From contig CM073591.1 in NCBI GenBank assembly GCA_037074705.1, forward strand, positions 31,352,587 to 31,416,586: DNA of 64,000 bases, in the 5' to 3' direction. The notes under the pieces are model-generated. The model was not told where the DNA came from. It did not search any database and saw nothing but the letters and a program-made list of their open reading frames with translations. This DNA is from Zhengitettix transpicula. Lineage: Eukaryota > Arthropoda > Insecta > Orthoptera > Tetrigidae. This document shows positions 24,505-36,598 of the stretch, one piece after another. The number at the start of each line of letters is the position of its first letter. Position 1 is the stretch's first letter. A program made the position numbers and the translations under genes.

Positions 24505-24690
24505 CGAGCAGCGTCACCGTCTTGAATCAGAGGTCACGGATTCGAATTACAGCATGTTTGTCCTCGTCATGGTCATAAAACTGGGGGTAGGACTTACAGA
24601 GAATAAGCACACTAACCACGAGCCACTTCAAAATCCTCAATGTGTTGTGGAGGATGAAGCAGTCGTCTCGCTATGCCCAGGCCCTAAATG
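24505..24690 (+). mobile_element. Possible decayed tRNA-derived SINE
   Basis: GGATTCGAATTAC at about 24538-24550 resembles an RNA polymerase III B box preceded by AATCAGAGGTCAC. A clear A box and A-rich tail are lacking, so this is only a possibility. It ends just before a family S copy. Confidence 0.3.
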
Positions 24691-24707
24691 AGTTATAGCT
24701 GTTCCTT

Positions 24708-25118
24708 TCGCAGGTGAACCTTTCGGATACCTTTGGGGATGCCTTCTCCTCTATCCATTTTGTTTAACTAAGGTTCCCACAAGCCGCGGCGCAGACCGTG
24801 GTCATATGGTAAGAGTTGTCCGCTATTCGAATTGGAATAGTCGGCCAGCTGCCTCCTAAACTCCTAGAAGCTCGTGGCACGGAACACGTCACCACAGCCA
24901 ACTCTTCACCCACCATTGGAAGGGCGTGGGACAAGTACCTACAGCCCGACGACCTACCTCATGCAGGTTTTCTATATTGTTCTGCAACACTTTTAAGCGA
25001 ATGCCGGGCAGGATCCTTAAACCATTGCCCGGGGTCCAAAATTAACCCTTCCTATGCTATTAAAGAGGAGTTGCCACCATGTGGATTACCCTCATGTAGC
25101 CTGTTACTCTAAGAAAAA
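24708..25118 (+). mobile_element. Family S copy, plus orientation
   Basis: Reads in the element's own direction: GCAGGTGAACC head, ACCTTTGGGGATGCCTTCTC, GGAATAGTCGGCCAGCTGCC, and the 3' end CCCTCATGTAGCCTGTTACT followed by a short A-rich tail. Several small deletions occur in the middle, so it is older than most copies. The 98-codon frame is repeat-derived. Confidence 0.88.
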
Positions 25119-25310
25119 TTCTTGGTAGACGTAATATTTTTTTTTTGGGGATTACCATCAACATGATTTATTTTCCGTAGGTTTTCCCAAAGAATGTGCT
25201 GATTGAATTTTTCTCGTGAATTAACCGGGTGCCGTTGATTAAGCACGACATTTCGTCGACTATCATCGTCGACATCTTCTAGAACACGTCCAAAAAACGT
25301 CATGATTATT
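25119..25310 (-). repeat. GTCGAAATG-type foldback repeat fragment
   Basis: On the minus strand GTCGAC at 25268-25273 and GTCGAC at 25255-25260 form a perfect 6-bp hairpin with a 7-nt loop, followed at once by GAAATGTCG. Next come ACGGCACCCGGTTAATTCAC and GAGAAAAATTCAATCAGC. The order hairpin then GAAAyG is shared with repeats at 45.7, 50.4 and 57.1 kb. Confidence 0.55.
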
Positions 25311-25849
25311 CAAAGACACCCAGTTGGAAACCCAAGAAAAATTCCACCATCATGACCTATGTTGCAGAATTAAAATATAGGAACTATCGTGGACTATCAA
25401 TGCTTGAAAAAACATAAGATCTTATGCCAATAAATACTTAGAAATCCAAGAAAGGTCGGTTGTAGTATCAAAACAATTTTGTCTTTTAGCTCTGCTGTAA
25501 AATTTATAGTCGTAACCATTGTGCGATTTCACTTGACTGTCTACCAAAGCAAATAGTTTGTGTTAGGTTCAAACAATTGAAGAAAGTCGAGTCACGGACA
25601 GCGACTAAATATTGCAATTTGAATGGAAAAATGCTTAAATAAATCAAATGTGAGTTTGATGAAGTTAATGGCCACGGTTCATAATTATATCTACGAATTA
25701 GACGAGGGCCGTCATCCATACGCGTTGGACATGTTTGGAAACGGTCGCGGTATGCAAGAAATGGTCGACAAAATTCAATAAATTGTGCCTGAATTGCTCA
25801 GTGGTTCCTATATTGAATTGAGCAAATTGCCTGTAAAAATATCTGTGAA
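25311..25849. other. Unassigned stretch upstream of mariner remnant
   Basis: It may include the lost N-terminal half of the mariner element, but I cannot identify the helix-turn-helix domains in any frame. A 71-codon minus frame is not supported. Confidence 0.35.
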
Positions 25850-26790
25850 ATCGGTGCCGCGTTTACTCAAAGTGGAAAAATTAACGTAATCTTCTGATCA
25901 ATGGACAGAGACAATTATATTTTTCGTAGTAACACTGGCGATTTTATACGTCGATTCACAATGGCTGATGAACCATGGATCGACCACTACGTTAAAGAGA
26001 CAAAAACATTTTTAATTTTTTTTTATGGCAACAGGCTACATGAGGGTAATCCACTTTGGGCAACTCCCCTTTAATAGCATAGGAAGGAATTTGAAAGGGG
26101 GATGTGGAAGGGTAGAGGAAGGTAGCCAAGGATTACTAGGGCCCCCGGGCTATATTTTAAGGATCCTACCCGGCATTCGCCTAAAGAAATGCAGGGAAAA
26201 CCCTAAGAAAACCTGCATCAGGTAGGTCGGGCATTGGGTACTTGTCCCACGCCCTTCCGATAGCGGGAGAGGAGTTTGCTGTGGGGACGCAGCATTGCCT
26301 TCTCCGTGCCTCGACCAGTTTAGGAGGCAGCTGGCCGACTATTCCAATGGGAATAGCGGACTCTTCGGAACTTTGTGCGCCTCTGAAGGTGAACCAGCTG
26401 CGAACAAGACGATGAAGATTAAATCGACGTGGAAGATGATGATGGCCACTAAATTTTTGGGATCTTCAGTAAATAATAAATGGATATACGTCGTTTTAAG
26501 ACAGTTTGTATCAGGAATAAAGAAGAAATTTTCATATTTGGACAAGGAGAAATTAATCTTCCATAACGATAACACACGTGTCTGGAATTAATGGTAAAAA
26601 ATTGTCACATTGAATTATTCGCCAGAAATACCATTTTTTTCTTTTCACTAAACTAAAAAATAGTAACGCATGTCGGACGAGCAGATCATTGACGAAAGAA
26701 ACTAAGATTTTGAGGACATTCAGAAAACTTACTTTTTGGACGTTTGGCGAAGTGTAACGAGTTGAAGGGATATAAAAATTAATCAACCCA
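25850..26790 (+). pseudogene. Mariner transposase pseudogene split by a family S copy
   Basis: Left part (25850-26010): SVPRLLKVEKLT, stop, SSDQWTETIIFF, then RRFTMADEPWIDHYVKETK. These match the mariner catalytic region, with the first catalytic Asp kept in MADEPW. Right part (26361-26790): SEGEPAANKTMKIKS, MATKFLGSS and LDKEKLIFHNDNTR, equivalent to the EPAPKKAK, MATVFWD and second-Asp HQDNAP blocks, then IQKTYFLDVW near the C-terminus. Stops, frameshifts and the insertion at 26016-26360 make it dead. The third catalytic Asp was not found. Confidence 0.88.
26016..26360 (-). mobile_element. Family S copy inserted in the mariner pseudogene
   Basis: T-rich end with ATGGCAACAGGCTACATGAG, family sequence to ATTCCAATGGGAATAGCGGA, where it stops and mariner reading resumes. 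It is 5'-truncated in element orientation. It is younger than the mariner copy. No clear target duplication. Confidence 0.9.
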
Positions 26791-27000
26791 AAAATAACGC
26801 GGTTTTTATATTACTTTTAGTAATTACTGACCTACCTCCGTAGTTGGGGTAAATTATTTCCAAGCTTTTGAGAGAATTGTGGGTACACTCCTGAAGATAA
26901 TTATGAAAGAATGAAAAAAGGGAGACAAAAAAAAAGGCCAAATCTAAATGTCAACGTCTCTAACGGGAAACAAATTTAATTAGGTTGAATGTATAGGTTA
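26791..27000. other. AT-rich filler
   Basis: Nothing recognised; it may contain the mariner 3' terminal region. Confidence 0.3.
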
Positions 27001-27420
27001 CTGGATCCGAGAGTCCAAGCCACTCGTCTATTCAGGTTGAGTCCAGCGAAACAAAAACAGATGTCTCAATCGCCGGCGCCTGAAAGCCAGCAGTGGCTGC
27101 ATACCAGGCTCATTCCCGTCGTCCGTTATCCACCAACATCTCCTTCCATTTTCTTCCGTTTTTGTGAGTCCTTGCCACGGTTTTTGCCTCACGAGTTTAA
27201 AATATCTGTTTTGCAAAGAGCCAGGGCCGTCTCGGCCAAGCCCGGAGGCCTGTCCATTTCTGGAAAGTTCTTGAGCAACGTTGCCTCTGGCTTGCTTCGG
27301 CGTAGCCCAGTGCCCGGACGGTAAAGACCCTGCCTGAGCTGCTTGATGGATCACACAGCAGTAAAAACCCTTTCACAAACTCGTACATTTGTCTCCATAG
27401 CGAGTCGTTCAAGTTATCTC
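27001..27420. other. Higher-GC, repeat-free island
   Basis: Frames of 111 codons (plus) and 108 codons (minus) overlap across almost the same bases. Neither has a recognisable domain. Mirror-image open frames like this usually come from GC composition. It could be a noncoding conserved block or an undetected exon. Confidence 0.35.
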
Positions 27421-28157
27421 CATATCAACTCAAGTATCGGTTCTCAGGTTGTTCTTATGATACGACTTTCTAAACTCTGGCATATTTTCACGACAAATAT
27501 TCACTTCGAGGTTTAATTTACGTTTTCATGGAGGTTAGTATGTATCTCGTCTCTTACAGAATACACGTTGTCGGTTGACTTCCGTACCCAAACTTTCACA
27601 TCTTTACTTACATACCGTGAAATCCGAGTTCAAAATTTTTTTCAGGGCAATTTATGGACCATCGATTACTCCTTGTAACCTGTAATCGTTGGGTTTCGTC
27701 TGTTTTATAATTTATCAACATCATCAACGGCCACAGATTTTAACAGACGTGATATAATAAAAATATTTTGAGGATAAGAAGTTACACTACACGTTTCAAA
27801 ACAGTTACAAATATTATTTAGTATTAAAAAATTAATTAATCTGTTAAATATTAGTGAAATTGTTTACTCAATGAGACTGTATCATGTCTACAATTAATAG
27901 TGTTTTTAATGGATCCGATGAAAAGCATTAAGGTAACGAATCAGGGTTATAGGTTGGCCTCACTACCAAAAACTTTTTATTGTGATTATTGTTACTTTAA
28001 ATATGTACTGACACTTTTCAATTTCAAAATATTTGCATTCAATCTAAGGCTTTTATTAAAATGTTAACTGGTTGCCATGCATTATGTATTATTATTTTGT
28101 TATGTCGTGAGTGAAATTCCTCTAAGATTAATTACATTCCCAGGACTTTATATACAA
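27421..28157. other. Unassigned AT-rich stretch
   Basis: Nothing recognisable up to the Helitron terminus at 28158. Confidence 0.4.
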
Positions 28158-28850
28158 CTAGTTGCGACGCCGGCGCTACCCGGATTGTCATTAAACTCAG
28201 GGACATCCATAACCCTGGATTTGACTCGAATCTCGGTTGATCTTAAGCGATTTTTATGTACCGTGTAACGCCCCCTCTCATTCCAAAAGGGGTTAAAATT
28301 ATAACAAAAATATGTGGAGAAACGCTGTGTATCTCATTGACTCCGAAAAAAAAATTTTTTCGAGGAAAATATCGGCCGTTTTAACATGTATGAAAATTTT
28401 CAATCCCGGCCAGCATCCTCCCTGGGGGTTAAACGGCAAGTTTAAAGTCATAATTAAACTCAGCGGCAACGATAACACCGTATTCGACTCAAATCTCGGT
28501 TGTTTTCGCGATGCTTTTGTGTAACGCCCCTGCACCCCCACCTCTAAGGGTGCTCCCCTCTAATACAGGAAGGGATTCAAATTATACACGAAAAACATAT
28601 GGATCAATACTTTCAATCTAATTTAACCCGATAAATATTTATTCGACACAAATATCGGTCGTTTTAGCATGTTTGAGAATTTCCACCTCCGACCCTAGGG
28701 GGTTGTAGTCGTGTCTTACCGCCACAGTCTATGTTTCCGGTTTGAAAGGAACAGGTGTAAGAAATTTTGTGAAATTTTCTTCACGAGTGTAGATTTGTAT
28801 ACGGAATACACACTCACACACACACAAACAAACAATATATTTTATTTCTT
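28158..28850 (-). mobile_element. Helitron (family H, subtype 1) with internal tandem units
   Basis: On the minus strand it ends ...CTAG at 28161-28158 followed by T, with a diverged terminal GC-rich word. It holds repeated units of about 266 bp: GACTCGAATCTCGGTTG at 28221 and GACTCAAATCTCGGTTG at 28487, each followed by TGTAACGCCCC. ATATCGGCCGTTTTAACATG near 28366 and ATATCGGTCGTTTTAGCATG near 28652 repeat too. The 5' end is unclear, fading into a (CA)n/AAAC region near 28805-28835. No coding capacity. Confidence 0.7.
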
Positions 28851-31800
28851 TTTAAAAAATATTTTAAGCTCGTATTTATGTGTATAATCCCATAATACAA
28901 TACCTGAAAGACTGTTGTTCGGCGATTAAACCATTTTAATCAGTTCTTTTGTAACACGTTGCATTGATACAGTCGTTGAACGAACTGTCCACATAAAATT
29001 AATTTTTATTATCTGATTTATCTTAATAAATGAAGTGTTCTTGCTAAATTAACTATTTCATTATTTCTCAATTTTCCTAATCTGTGACGTCAAAGTAACG
29101 TTTCATATGGTTTTCATAGTGTTTACGTTTTTTTAACCTGCGGTTTAGGTATTATTTTTGATAATACGTTCCACAGTGTTTTGTAAAATTCAAATTTTTA
29201 GCGTCAGTCTTATAATTTAATAATAAGATTAAAACTACTTAGTAGCATCTTAGTATATTCCATTTCTGGTGTTAATTGAAAATATAATTACATCTGTTTC
29301 ACTTTAACGGGGATTTCGAACTTACTAGTTTTTACTTGCTGTCGTTTATGAGTATGCAATTATCACTCGTTAACTTTATAGATCATAAAATTTATTTTCC
29401 CACTGTGAATAAGGGGAAAAAAATACTAATTTAAAGATTGTCTTCTTGCCCAAGTAAATTGTTTTACTCTTCTGCGCGCACTTCGCCTGGTCTCTACGGC
29501 AAGAAATCTTCAACATCAAATGTTCCCTCGAGAAAGCGCTTTGTTTCTTGCGTTAGCTGGAGAAGTGCGTAATCATTTACTTCCAAGTTAAGCTCCACCC
29601 TGCCTCCTACGGCTTAACATAAAAATGGAACGTAACTGGCAGGAAATCACTATATCTCAACACCGGAATGCGAAACGTTGCTGGGGACTAGCCAAATACA
29701 ACATCAATAAACACTGTACGATCGTCCTCATTTACTGCAAAGGCCCAACAATTCAATTCGTTTTGCAAGCGACACTGTACCTTAACAAAATTTATGTCCG
29801 ATATAAACGTGCAAAAATAAGATCTCGAGGATTTCAGCACTAAAACATCCCATTACGTTAATCAAAGATCCTGTTATACGTAAAACGATTATTCCGCCAT
29901 CAAACAAAGTTTATTATTATTGCTAGTATTTGTGAACCGAATACTCGTTACGTGTCAAAGTTCTTCATGAAACTAACTACAGTAACAGTTTAATTTTGAA
30001 CACAGTTTTACTCCTAATAAATTAATTAATAATAAGTTGGATAATCGTTTAATTTTTGAGGTAACTAAAAGTTTTGTTGCAGTGTAAGCGTTAAAGAACG
30101 GAACGGATAAGAATTGTTTCATCCTTACATTAGTAATTTGAATTCTAAAAAAAATAATTTTATCTCAATGCATGCATATAATTTTCCTTGAGTAATATGT
30201 AAAATTTTTAATCCAAAGGCTTTTGATGGAATATTTATTCTTAGTCAATTTAAACAGATTTTTTACCAAACATTATGATCGCTGTGTATTGGAGTGTTTA
30301 TTATTTTTTTTTTAAAAAAAACCGAAACTGGTTACTTAAGGACTCATTGACTTGTTACTTGACTGTCATAAACTTTAGTGTAAAACTTAATAAAGGTGGG
30401 AAGGATAAAAATAATTAGAATTTTATGTTAATTTAACATTTTGGCTTAACTTAAATAAATAGTTATAATATCAAAAATGTTTGTCAGGTGATGTAGTCCA
30501 TTCATGGACTTCAATAGTAGATTTTACGTTTGTATCTTTAAGAAATTATAGCTTGGACCGTGTAGTGGAAGTATTTTTTTTTGGTCAGGTGCATTGCTGA
30601 AGGTGCATCTCAAAGGTCGTAAAATTCATCTGCAATAATCAGGAATAGTTCATCTGGCTTGGATTGGCGTCTCGGTGGTGTCTACCATCTCTCATCATCA
30701 GCTATTGCAAAACCGGTGGCTCCTTAATTAGTTGTTAACCTACAGTATTACTTCTTCTCTCTAGCTCTGCTTCTCATTTACAGGGGTACTAAGATGTCTA
30801 AAGTCTTCCTGCACCAGACGACTTTTACTCGACGACTACTAATATACGAAATCCACTCTTTCCGTTTCATTTTTATGATGGTCCTTCAAGCTTCCGTTTT
30901 ACTTGTGGAATTTTTCGAACGAAGCTGATCGGGGTCAACGACCAGTGTTTTCGTGTGTCACGCATTGTTTGGCGACAGTAAACTTCGCGCTTGAACCCTG
31001 CTTTTTGTGTTGTAACATTTCCACACTGGAGTTCACTGTCGACTTTATTCCACAGAATAAGTTTTAAAATTAGACACAAGTATTATGTGGCTCCGATTAA
31101 ATTATTAATAAATTAACCACGAATAAAATAACACGTTCCATAACGTACACGATAGTTTAACGAATCCGTTTCTGGACAACTTCATTTAAATCTCTTAAAA
31201 AAGGAGATGATTAATTAATTAATATGCATTGTCAGCTGAAATATATTGAGAGTTTCTATTTTGTACCAAGATGAATTATAAAAAAAATTATTGGAATCTA
31301 AGCACAATCATCAGAAAGTGAGACATTAGAATTTCCGATCCTAACATTTTGGCGCCGCCGTGTTGGGAAGACAGGATGCGTTCATGTGAAAATACTAGTC
31401 GAAGGAATTAAGAGGGTCATTTGAGAAAAGTTCGTCCAGAGAAGTGTGTTTGTGTGTGTGTGTGTGTGTGACCTAAAGAGGTCCACAACCAATGAACCGG
31501 AGTTCGTTTCCCGACTTCGAGACTACGTGTCGCTGAGCAGGAAGGAAGCCTGAGGGAACATTGCATTAGTATTGTTAAGCATTCTTAGCGACACTGCCCT
31601 AACGAATAAAATTATTTCAAATGTTAATTCTAATAATTTTTATTGCAGAAGTACTCAAGGACATCAGACACATTGCAATTGGCAGTATAAGCTTCAACTA
31701 ATAAAGATAAAAAAAACGGGGGGGGGGGGAGTTAGAATGTAGTTACATACATGCAAAATAGTAAATAATTAGACTAAACTAAATTGTAGTCAGAAATAGT

Positions 31801-32129
31801 ATATTCAGTTGTTTGTGAGTATATTCTTAACTTTACTCGTGAAAGTACTTAAAATACTTATATGATAAAGTCAGAAAGTTAAGAAAGTCACTAAACTTTA
31901 ATTTTATCACCATATAATTTTGGTAATTCGGATCAATATCTATGATCAGAAACGTATCAAATTTCTATTTCTCTTGCGATTAAATTTGTGATTGTACAAT
32001 CGGAAATTCAATTTTATTCCTGTAGGCGCGCTTAAGCTCAAACAGGAAAACAAATTTAAAAGAACTCAAATCTGGCAATTTAAAATTAATTATTACTGAA
32101 AAAAAATGTATATTACGATTATGTCAATA
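28851..32129. other. Long unassigned AT-rich stretch
   Basis: No gene. A modest GC patch at 29460-29620 has no repeat match. (GT)n lies at about 31446-31469 and a G-run (about ten G) near 31719. Frames near 29625 and 30873 (68-72 codons) are not recognisable. Confidence 0.4.
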
Positions 32130-32720
32130 ATTGCAGAGCGCTAATTATAGTTGGGAGGGAATTGGACACAACGAACTGCAATTCAATCCGCCGGAAGGTT
32201 TCGCGGGCTGATTTCCGCCTGCAATGGCACGTTGCCTTCAGCTCAAAAAATGCTAATTTCATGAATTAATGGTTATATGAATCTCATTAAATCATGGAAG
32301 CGTGTTGATGACGTGTTTATAGAAGTACAAACGGGAGTTTCGGCGGTCGTGCAGAAGAAGCAGGTTGCATGTGTGGATCTCGAAGCCTTTCGAAGGCAGT
32401 AATTTTATGACCGATGGAGGCGAAAGCGTGGTAATTCAATTGCTTGTCAAGACCCAGAGGTGAGAACGGCGACGTTCCTCTACTTTCTATGGAAATAATG
32501 TTGGGCTTCGACACCCACTCAACTATTTTTACCAGATGTAAGAAGTCTTCGCAGAACTGCGCATTCGCCTGTATCAAACAGGCACGTGGTTCATGTACTT
32601 CTATTATGACGTCTATTAAGATTGTTGTCGGAATCTCTTTGAGCCGCAAGATGATTCTTTTTATAGTAATTAAATCGAATTTCATTTCAGTTGAAGAAAT
32701 ATTGTTATGGACCTGCTGAG
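32130..32720. promoter_or_regulatory. Candidate regulatory island with a 122-codon antisense frame
   Basis: Repeat-free and less AT-rich, with GCTAATTATAG, TGCAATTCAATCCGCC and CATGAATTAATGG cores between 32130 and 32280. A minus-strand frame (32317-32685, 122 codons) and a 91-codon plus frame overlap. The minus product (LKEIPTTILIDVIIEVHEPR segment) is not recognised; it could be chance or a retroelement gag relic. Whether the block is regulatory or coding cannot be settled here. Confidence 0.3.
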
Positions 32721-33149
32721 TTTGGTGATTGAAATTCTCAGTTTCTAACAGTTTCGTAGAATAGGAAAAAATATTTTTTCGTTTACCATCCCATTTTTAT
32801 TGAATTTCTATTCGTCTTAATCATTTTCAGTGAGAACTGATTCATTTTTCCACTTAAACAGAAATCCTTATTTTTTTTCTTATTAATAAAATTGTTGTAA
32901 ATGTAGAAATTTAACGTGAACATTTACTATGTCTTTTATTGGAAAGATTTTTATATTTTGATCTTGAGCCATCGAAATCGATAACTGTTATTTGAGTACG
33001 GTTCAGTTTAAATCGTAATTGCGTACTGCATTGTAGTTCTTTCATCCAATTAGCCACTGTGTCTTCTTGTTCCAAGCGATCATAAACACATCGGTTGTAA
33101 TGGTTACTTTTGATACTTTGGGTTGTTGAAATATAAAACGGTGGTGTTA
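32721..33149. other. Unassigned AT-rich stretch
   Basis: A 93-codon minus frame (32911-33192) runs out of the adjacent family M copy. It is not recognisable. Confidence 0.35.
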
Positions 33150-33385
33150 AAAGTAAATTAATGAGATAAATAAATAGCCAAATATTCCACACAACGTTAC
33201 TGCAATCCTTGTTGCTTTAGTCAGGTGATTAAAAAGGCAAGATCAAAGAAAACGACACAAACTCAAAGATCTGAATTTGTCACCAGGTTTGTGCGGGTTT
33301 GGTCGTTCTCATAGCTCGTGTAGAAACGTTGTGTGGAATTAATATTATCACTTAATTTTGTCTGTTATTTGGCTATTCATTAATC
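33150..33385. mobile_element. Family M foldback MITE
   Basis: Left: AAATAGCCAAATATTCCAC, ACACAACGTTACTGCAATCC, GTCAGGTGATTAAAA. Right: CGTGTAGAAACGTTGTGTGG, TTAATATTATCACTT, GTCTGTTATTTGGCTATTC. Both outer arms are present; the inner arms have drifted. Confidence 0.85.
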
Positions 33386-33549
33386 TAATTAGTTTCCTGT
33401 GGGGTTTTGTTCATATCTCTCAATTTAAATTGACCGTTCTCTTTGTCATGTGTTCTGAAGATTTTCCGTTTCTCACTAATATGGCAGTAACTTTCATTCT
33501 GTATGTTGCTAGCCCACCATTAAACGATGATCTCACAGCGTCTTAGTAT

Positions 33550-34134
33550 CCAATTGTTTTTTTTAGGGCAACAATCTACATGAGGGTGATCCACTTTGGG
33601 CAACTCCGCTTTAATAGCATAGGAAGCGATTTGAAAGGGGGGGATGTGGAAGGGTAGAGGAAGGTAGCCAAGGGTTAACTAGGGCCCCCGGGCTATATTT
33701 TAAGGATCCTACATGGCATTCGCCTAAAGAAATGCAGGGAAAACCCTAAAAAAACCTGCATCAGGTAGGTCGGACATTGGGTACTTGTCCCACGCCCTTC
33801 CGATAGCGGGAGAGGAGTTCGCTGTGTGGACGCAGCATTGCCTTCTCCGTGCCTCGACCAGTTTAGGAGGCAGCTGGCCGACTATTCCAATGGGAATAGC
33901 GAACAACTCTTACCGTATGCCCAAGGTCTGTGACCCCGGAACATGCACCTCTCAAAACAGGCCGAGGTGCCTCGGCTTGTGGGAACCTTAGTTCAAAAAC
34001 GGAGAGGAAAAGGCATACCCAAAGGTAGCCCCTTCGTATCTCTCCTAAAAGGTTCTGCCTGCGAGAGAAAATCCCTCGCAGGTTGCCTGCGAGAGAATCC
34101 TCTCGCAGGCTTGTCGAGTCACGTGCCCAATTGT
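33550..34134 (-). mobile_element. Family S copy, full length with doubled head hairpin
   Basis: T8/AGGGCAACAATCTACATGAG at the left, complete family body, then at the 5' head two successive hairpin units: CTGCGAGAGAAAATCCCTCGCAG and CTGCGAGAGAATCCTCTCGCAG (about 34057-34110). An 8-bp CCAATTGT at 33550-33557 and 34127-34134 may be the target duplication, though 16 bp separate it from the hairpin. Internal frames of 60-70 codons are repeat-derived. Confidence 0.9.
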
Positions 34135-34559
34135 GCGAAATTGTGCTATTTGTAGTTCTACTTTCCTGATTCGATGGTCAAAGCTTCTGGTAGACATTGG
34201 TCGCATTGGAGCCTCTTCTTTTCCAACGGTATATTCGATTGTAGAATCATTTAATTTATTGTGTCTAAATTATCATGTTGTTGGACATCTAATGTCTGTG
34301 TGACAGCTTGACATTACCTTTGCTGTCTCCATGTTGATATGATCGATTGAAGACTCAATCTTGGATCCCGTCCATGATAATCCGTGGCATCAATTATATA
34401 TAAATGAAAAAATAATCGAATTTATCTGAGGAAGGAGATAATTTTAAAGCAAGAATATAAACTTGTAAAAAGTGATAAGCATCGTGCGCAGGTGGTAAAA
34501 TGTGTCCAATTTGCCTTTATTTATTTGAAAGTCGAGTGAAGCCCCTTTATATTTTTTTA
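34135..34559. other. Unassigned AT-rich stretch
   Basis: No gene or repeat recognised. Confidence 0.4.
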
Positions 34560-35420
34560 ACTATTCAGAGGAACAGCATCGCGGGCTCCCTGGAGGCTTA
34601 TCCGGCAACACCTTTGTGGAGCTCCCGTTAAGACCGCATACATATTCCAGCACATTTTACACACAGAGTTCGTGACAAAAGCAAGCAACATTCAGCTGCC
34701 AGACAGGGCACGGCACAAGGAAACGGTAAAAGGAGAGCAGAGCGGTCAGGAGTTTCCAGCCGCTAATCTAAAAGACCTCAACTCGGCAACCCCAAAATGG
34801 CATTCGTTTCTTTATTCATTAACAAATGTAAATGCCTTTGTAGTTTCTTTTCAAAGACGCTACGTGTATGTTTTTACAGAAAAAACGAGTGCATGTTTTA
34901 CAGGAGTAAGGTCTGCTCCAGTAATTAATTTAATATACTGGAAGGCTGGAGCGGCAGCGCGTCGTTAGAGCGTAATAAATGGCAGGTGTTCTGTGTGAAT
35001 AGGATATTTCCCTATAGAAAGGAAAGAGCTTTCATGGCGTGGACTCTTTTGTTAATGTAGTAAAAACACCGCATGATGTATAAGCGCGCCGGCCACAAAA
35101 AAGGGGTATTAAATTACACATCTTAAACTGAGATTATGAACTGCAATAAATCCCCGGTTATTTATTTGTGAGTCGACCTTAAAAGCTTCGCAACTTCCTC
35201 GTTTGTGGTGTTTGTTTTCTCGACGTGGGGCTGTAATGGACGCGGCTAGATTAATCGGCAATTTGTTGTCCGGATGTTTTCGGTTTCTTCGTCTCTGCAG
35301 GAGCCTGGAAAAAGCGTCTGCGCTCCTTAATTATCGCGTATTGATTAATAAACCCTGTAATTGACCTGATGAAACATGCATTTCGTTTCAATTTCTCATT
35401 ACTTTCTGACCACCCGCCCG
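34560..35420. promoter_or_regulatory. Candidate conserved noncoding / regulatory island
   Basis: Repeat-free, moderate GC, with paired-type and homeodomain-type cores: GTAATTAATTTAATATAC, CTAGATTAATCGGC, CTTAATTATCGCG, TTGATTAATAAACC and TGTAATTGACCTG. A 98-codon plus frame (34672-34968) has no recognisable family. The texture (short GC words joined by ATTA cores) is like conserved enhancers of developmental genes. This is an inference from composition only. Confidence 0.4.
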
Positions 35421-36598
35421 CGAATCGTTTAAAAGTCTTCGGGAAAGATGAATGTTACATATTGCTACATGGTGTAAAAGGGCTATTTTTAAAAATTATC
35501 CTCAACGCCCATAAAAGAAACTCTGTAGGGTTCCGTTACAATACATCAGCTCTTCCCCTTCAACAGGATAGGAAACATTAAATCACGTGGTCGGCAACCC
35601 ATGACCCGGTAAACAATTCTTAATTACTTTTCTGGAAACATTTTATGATTTCTTTCAAAGTTTATATTATAAATCATTGTCAAACTTAATAGATATATAA
35701 ATTGTAATATTTAAATAGAAGTGATGTGGCCCACTTGCGAAAACTTTTTGTGGTAAACGCCCCAGCCTCTGCGCTAAGTAAATCGATGACTCAATTGATA
35801 ATTCCATAAGAGATAAATTAAAATAATAGTGAATAAAAATGTTGTGATTTGAAAATAATATTTGCCGGTGATTAAATTTAATCATCGGACCATTACTTTT
35901 ATACGCTACTTCCATTATAACTACGTTTTTCGACTTACACAATAAACCTTCGGAAAGATGAAAACAATAGTTAACCTGATCCCTTTATTATTCATACGAG
36001 ATATCAATATTACTAAATATTCACTGTTTAACATATTAAATGATTTTAAATGTATTTGTAAACTTGGTACTCTTTATAGCCCGACTTTAGCCAGTGCCTT
36101 GAGATTAAATGTTCATAATCGAATAAAAACGTCATCTTTACCTTACACTTCGACTCATAACTCTACGGATAAAAAAAAATTAATCCTCTTACTAATATGA
36201 GTTAGCGTTATTCATCGAAAATATTAAGTCTATGATTCTGAATTATTAATAGTTTTACGTTCAACATGGTGTTATTAAATTTAATAGTGTGTTGTAAAGC
36301 TGCAAAATTGAAATTCAATATTTTAAGGCTTTCCAGCCATTATTTAAGCAATATTTTTGTATTTCCGTATGTCGTATTTGTAGTAAATAAATCTACGAGC
36401 TGATTTGTCGATTTTCTAAGAATACAAGAGGCAATTTTTTTAAAAAAAATACATATGAAAATTTATTTTGCCATACGTAATCCAAAGATTTTGTATAAAT
36501 ATCATATTGAGAATAAAATGGGCCAGTATAAAACATACAAATGTCGTAAAGTAGAGAATGGAGAATTATTAGTTTTACTACTAAAATATATTAAAATA
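35421..36598. other. Unassigned AT-rich stretch
   Basis: Several frames of 70-91 codons on both strands are Ile/Asn/Lys-rich and unsupported. No repeat is recognised before the Helitron. Confidence 0.4.

Noticed and set aside
26989..27412. 111- and 108-codon frames in mirror position
   Set aside because: Same reason: two-strand openness in GC-rich DNA, no domain.
32317..32685. Retroelement gag gene
   Set aside because: The 122-codon frame has no zinc knuckle or other diagnostic motif and no neighbouring pol or LTR.
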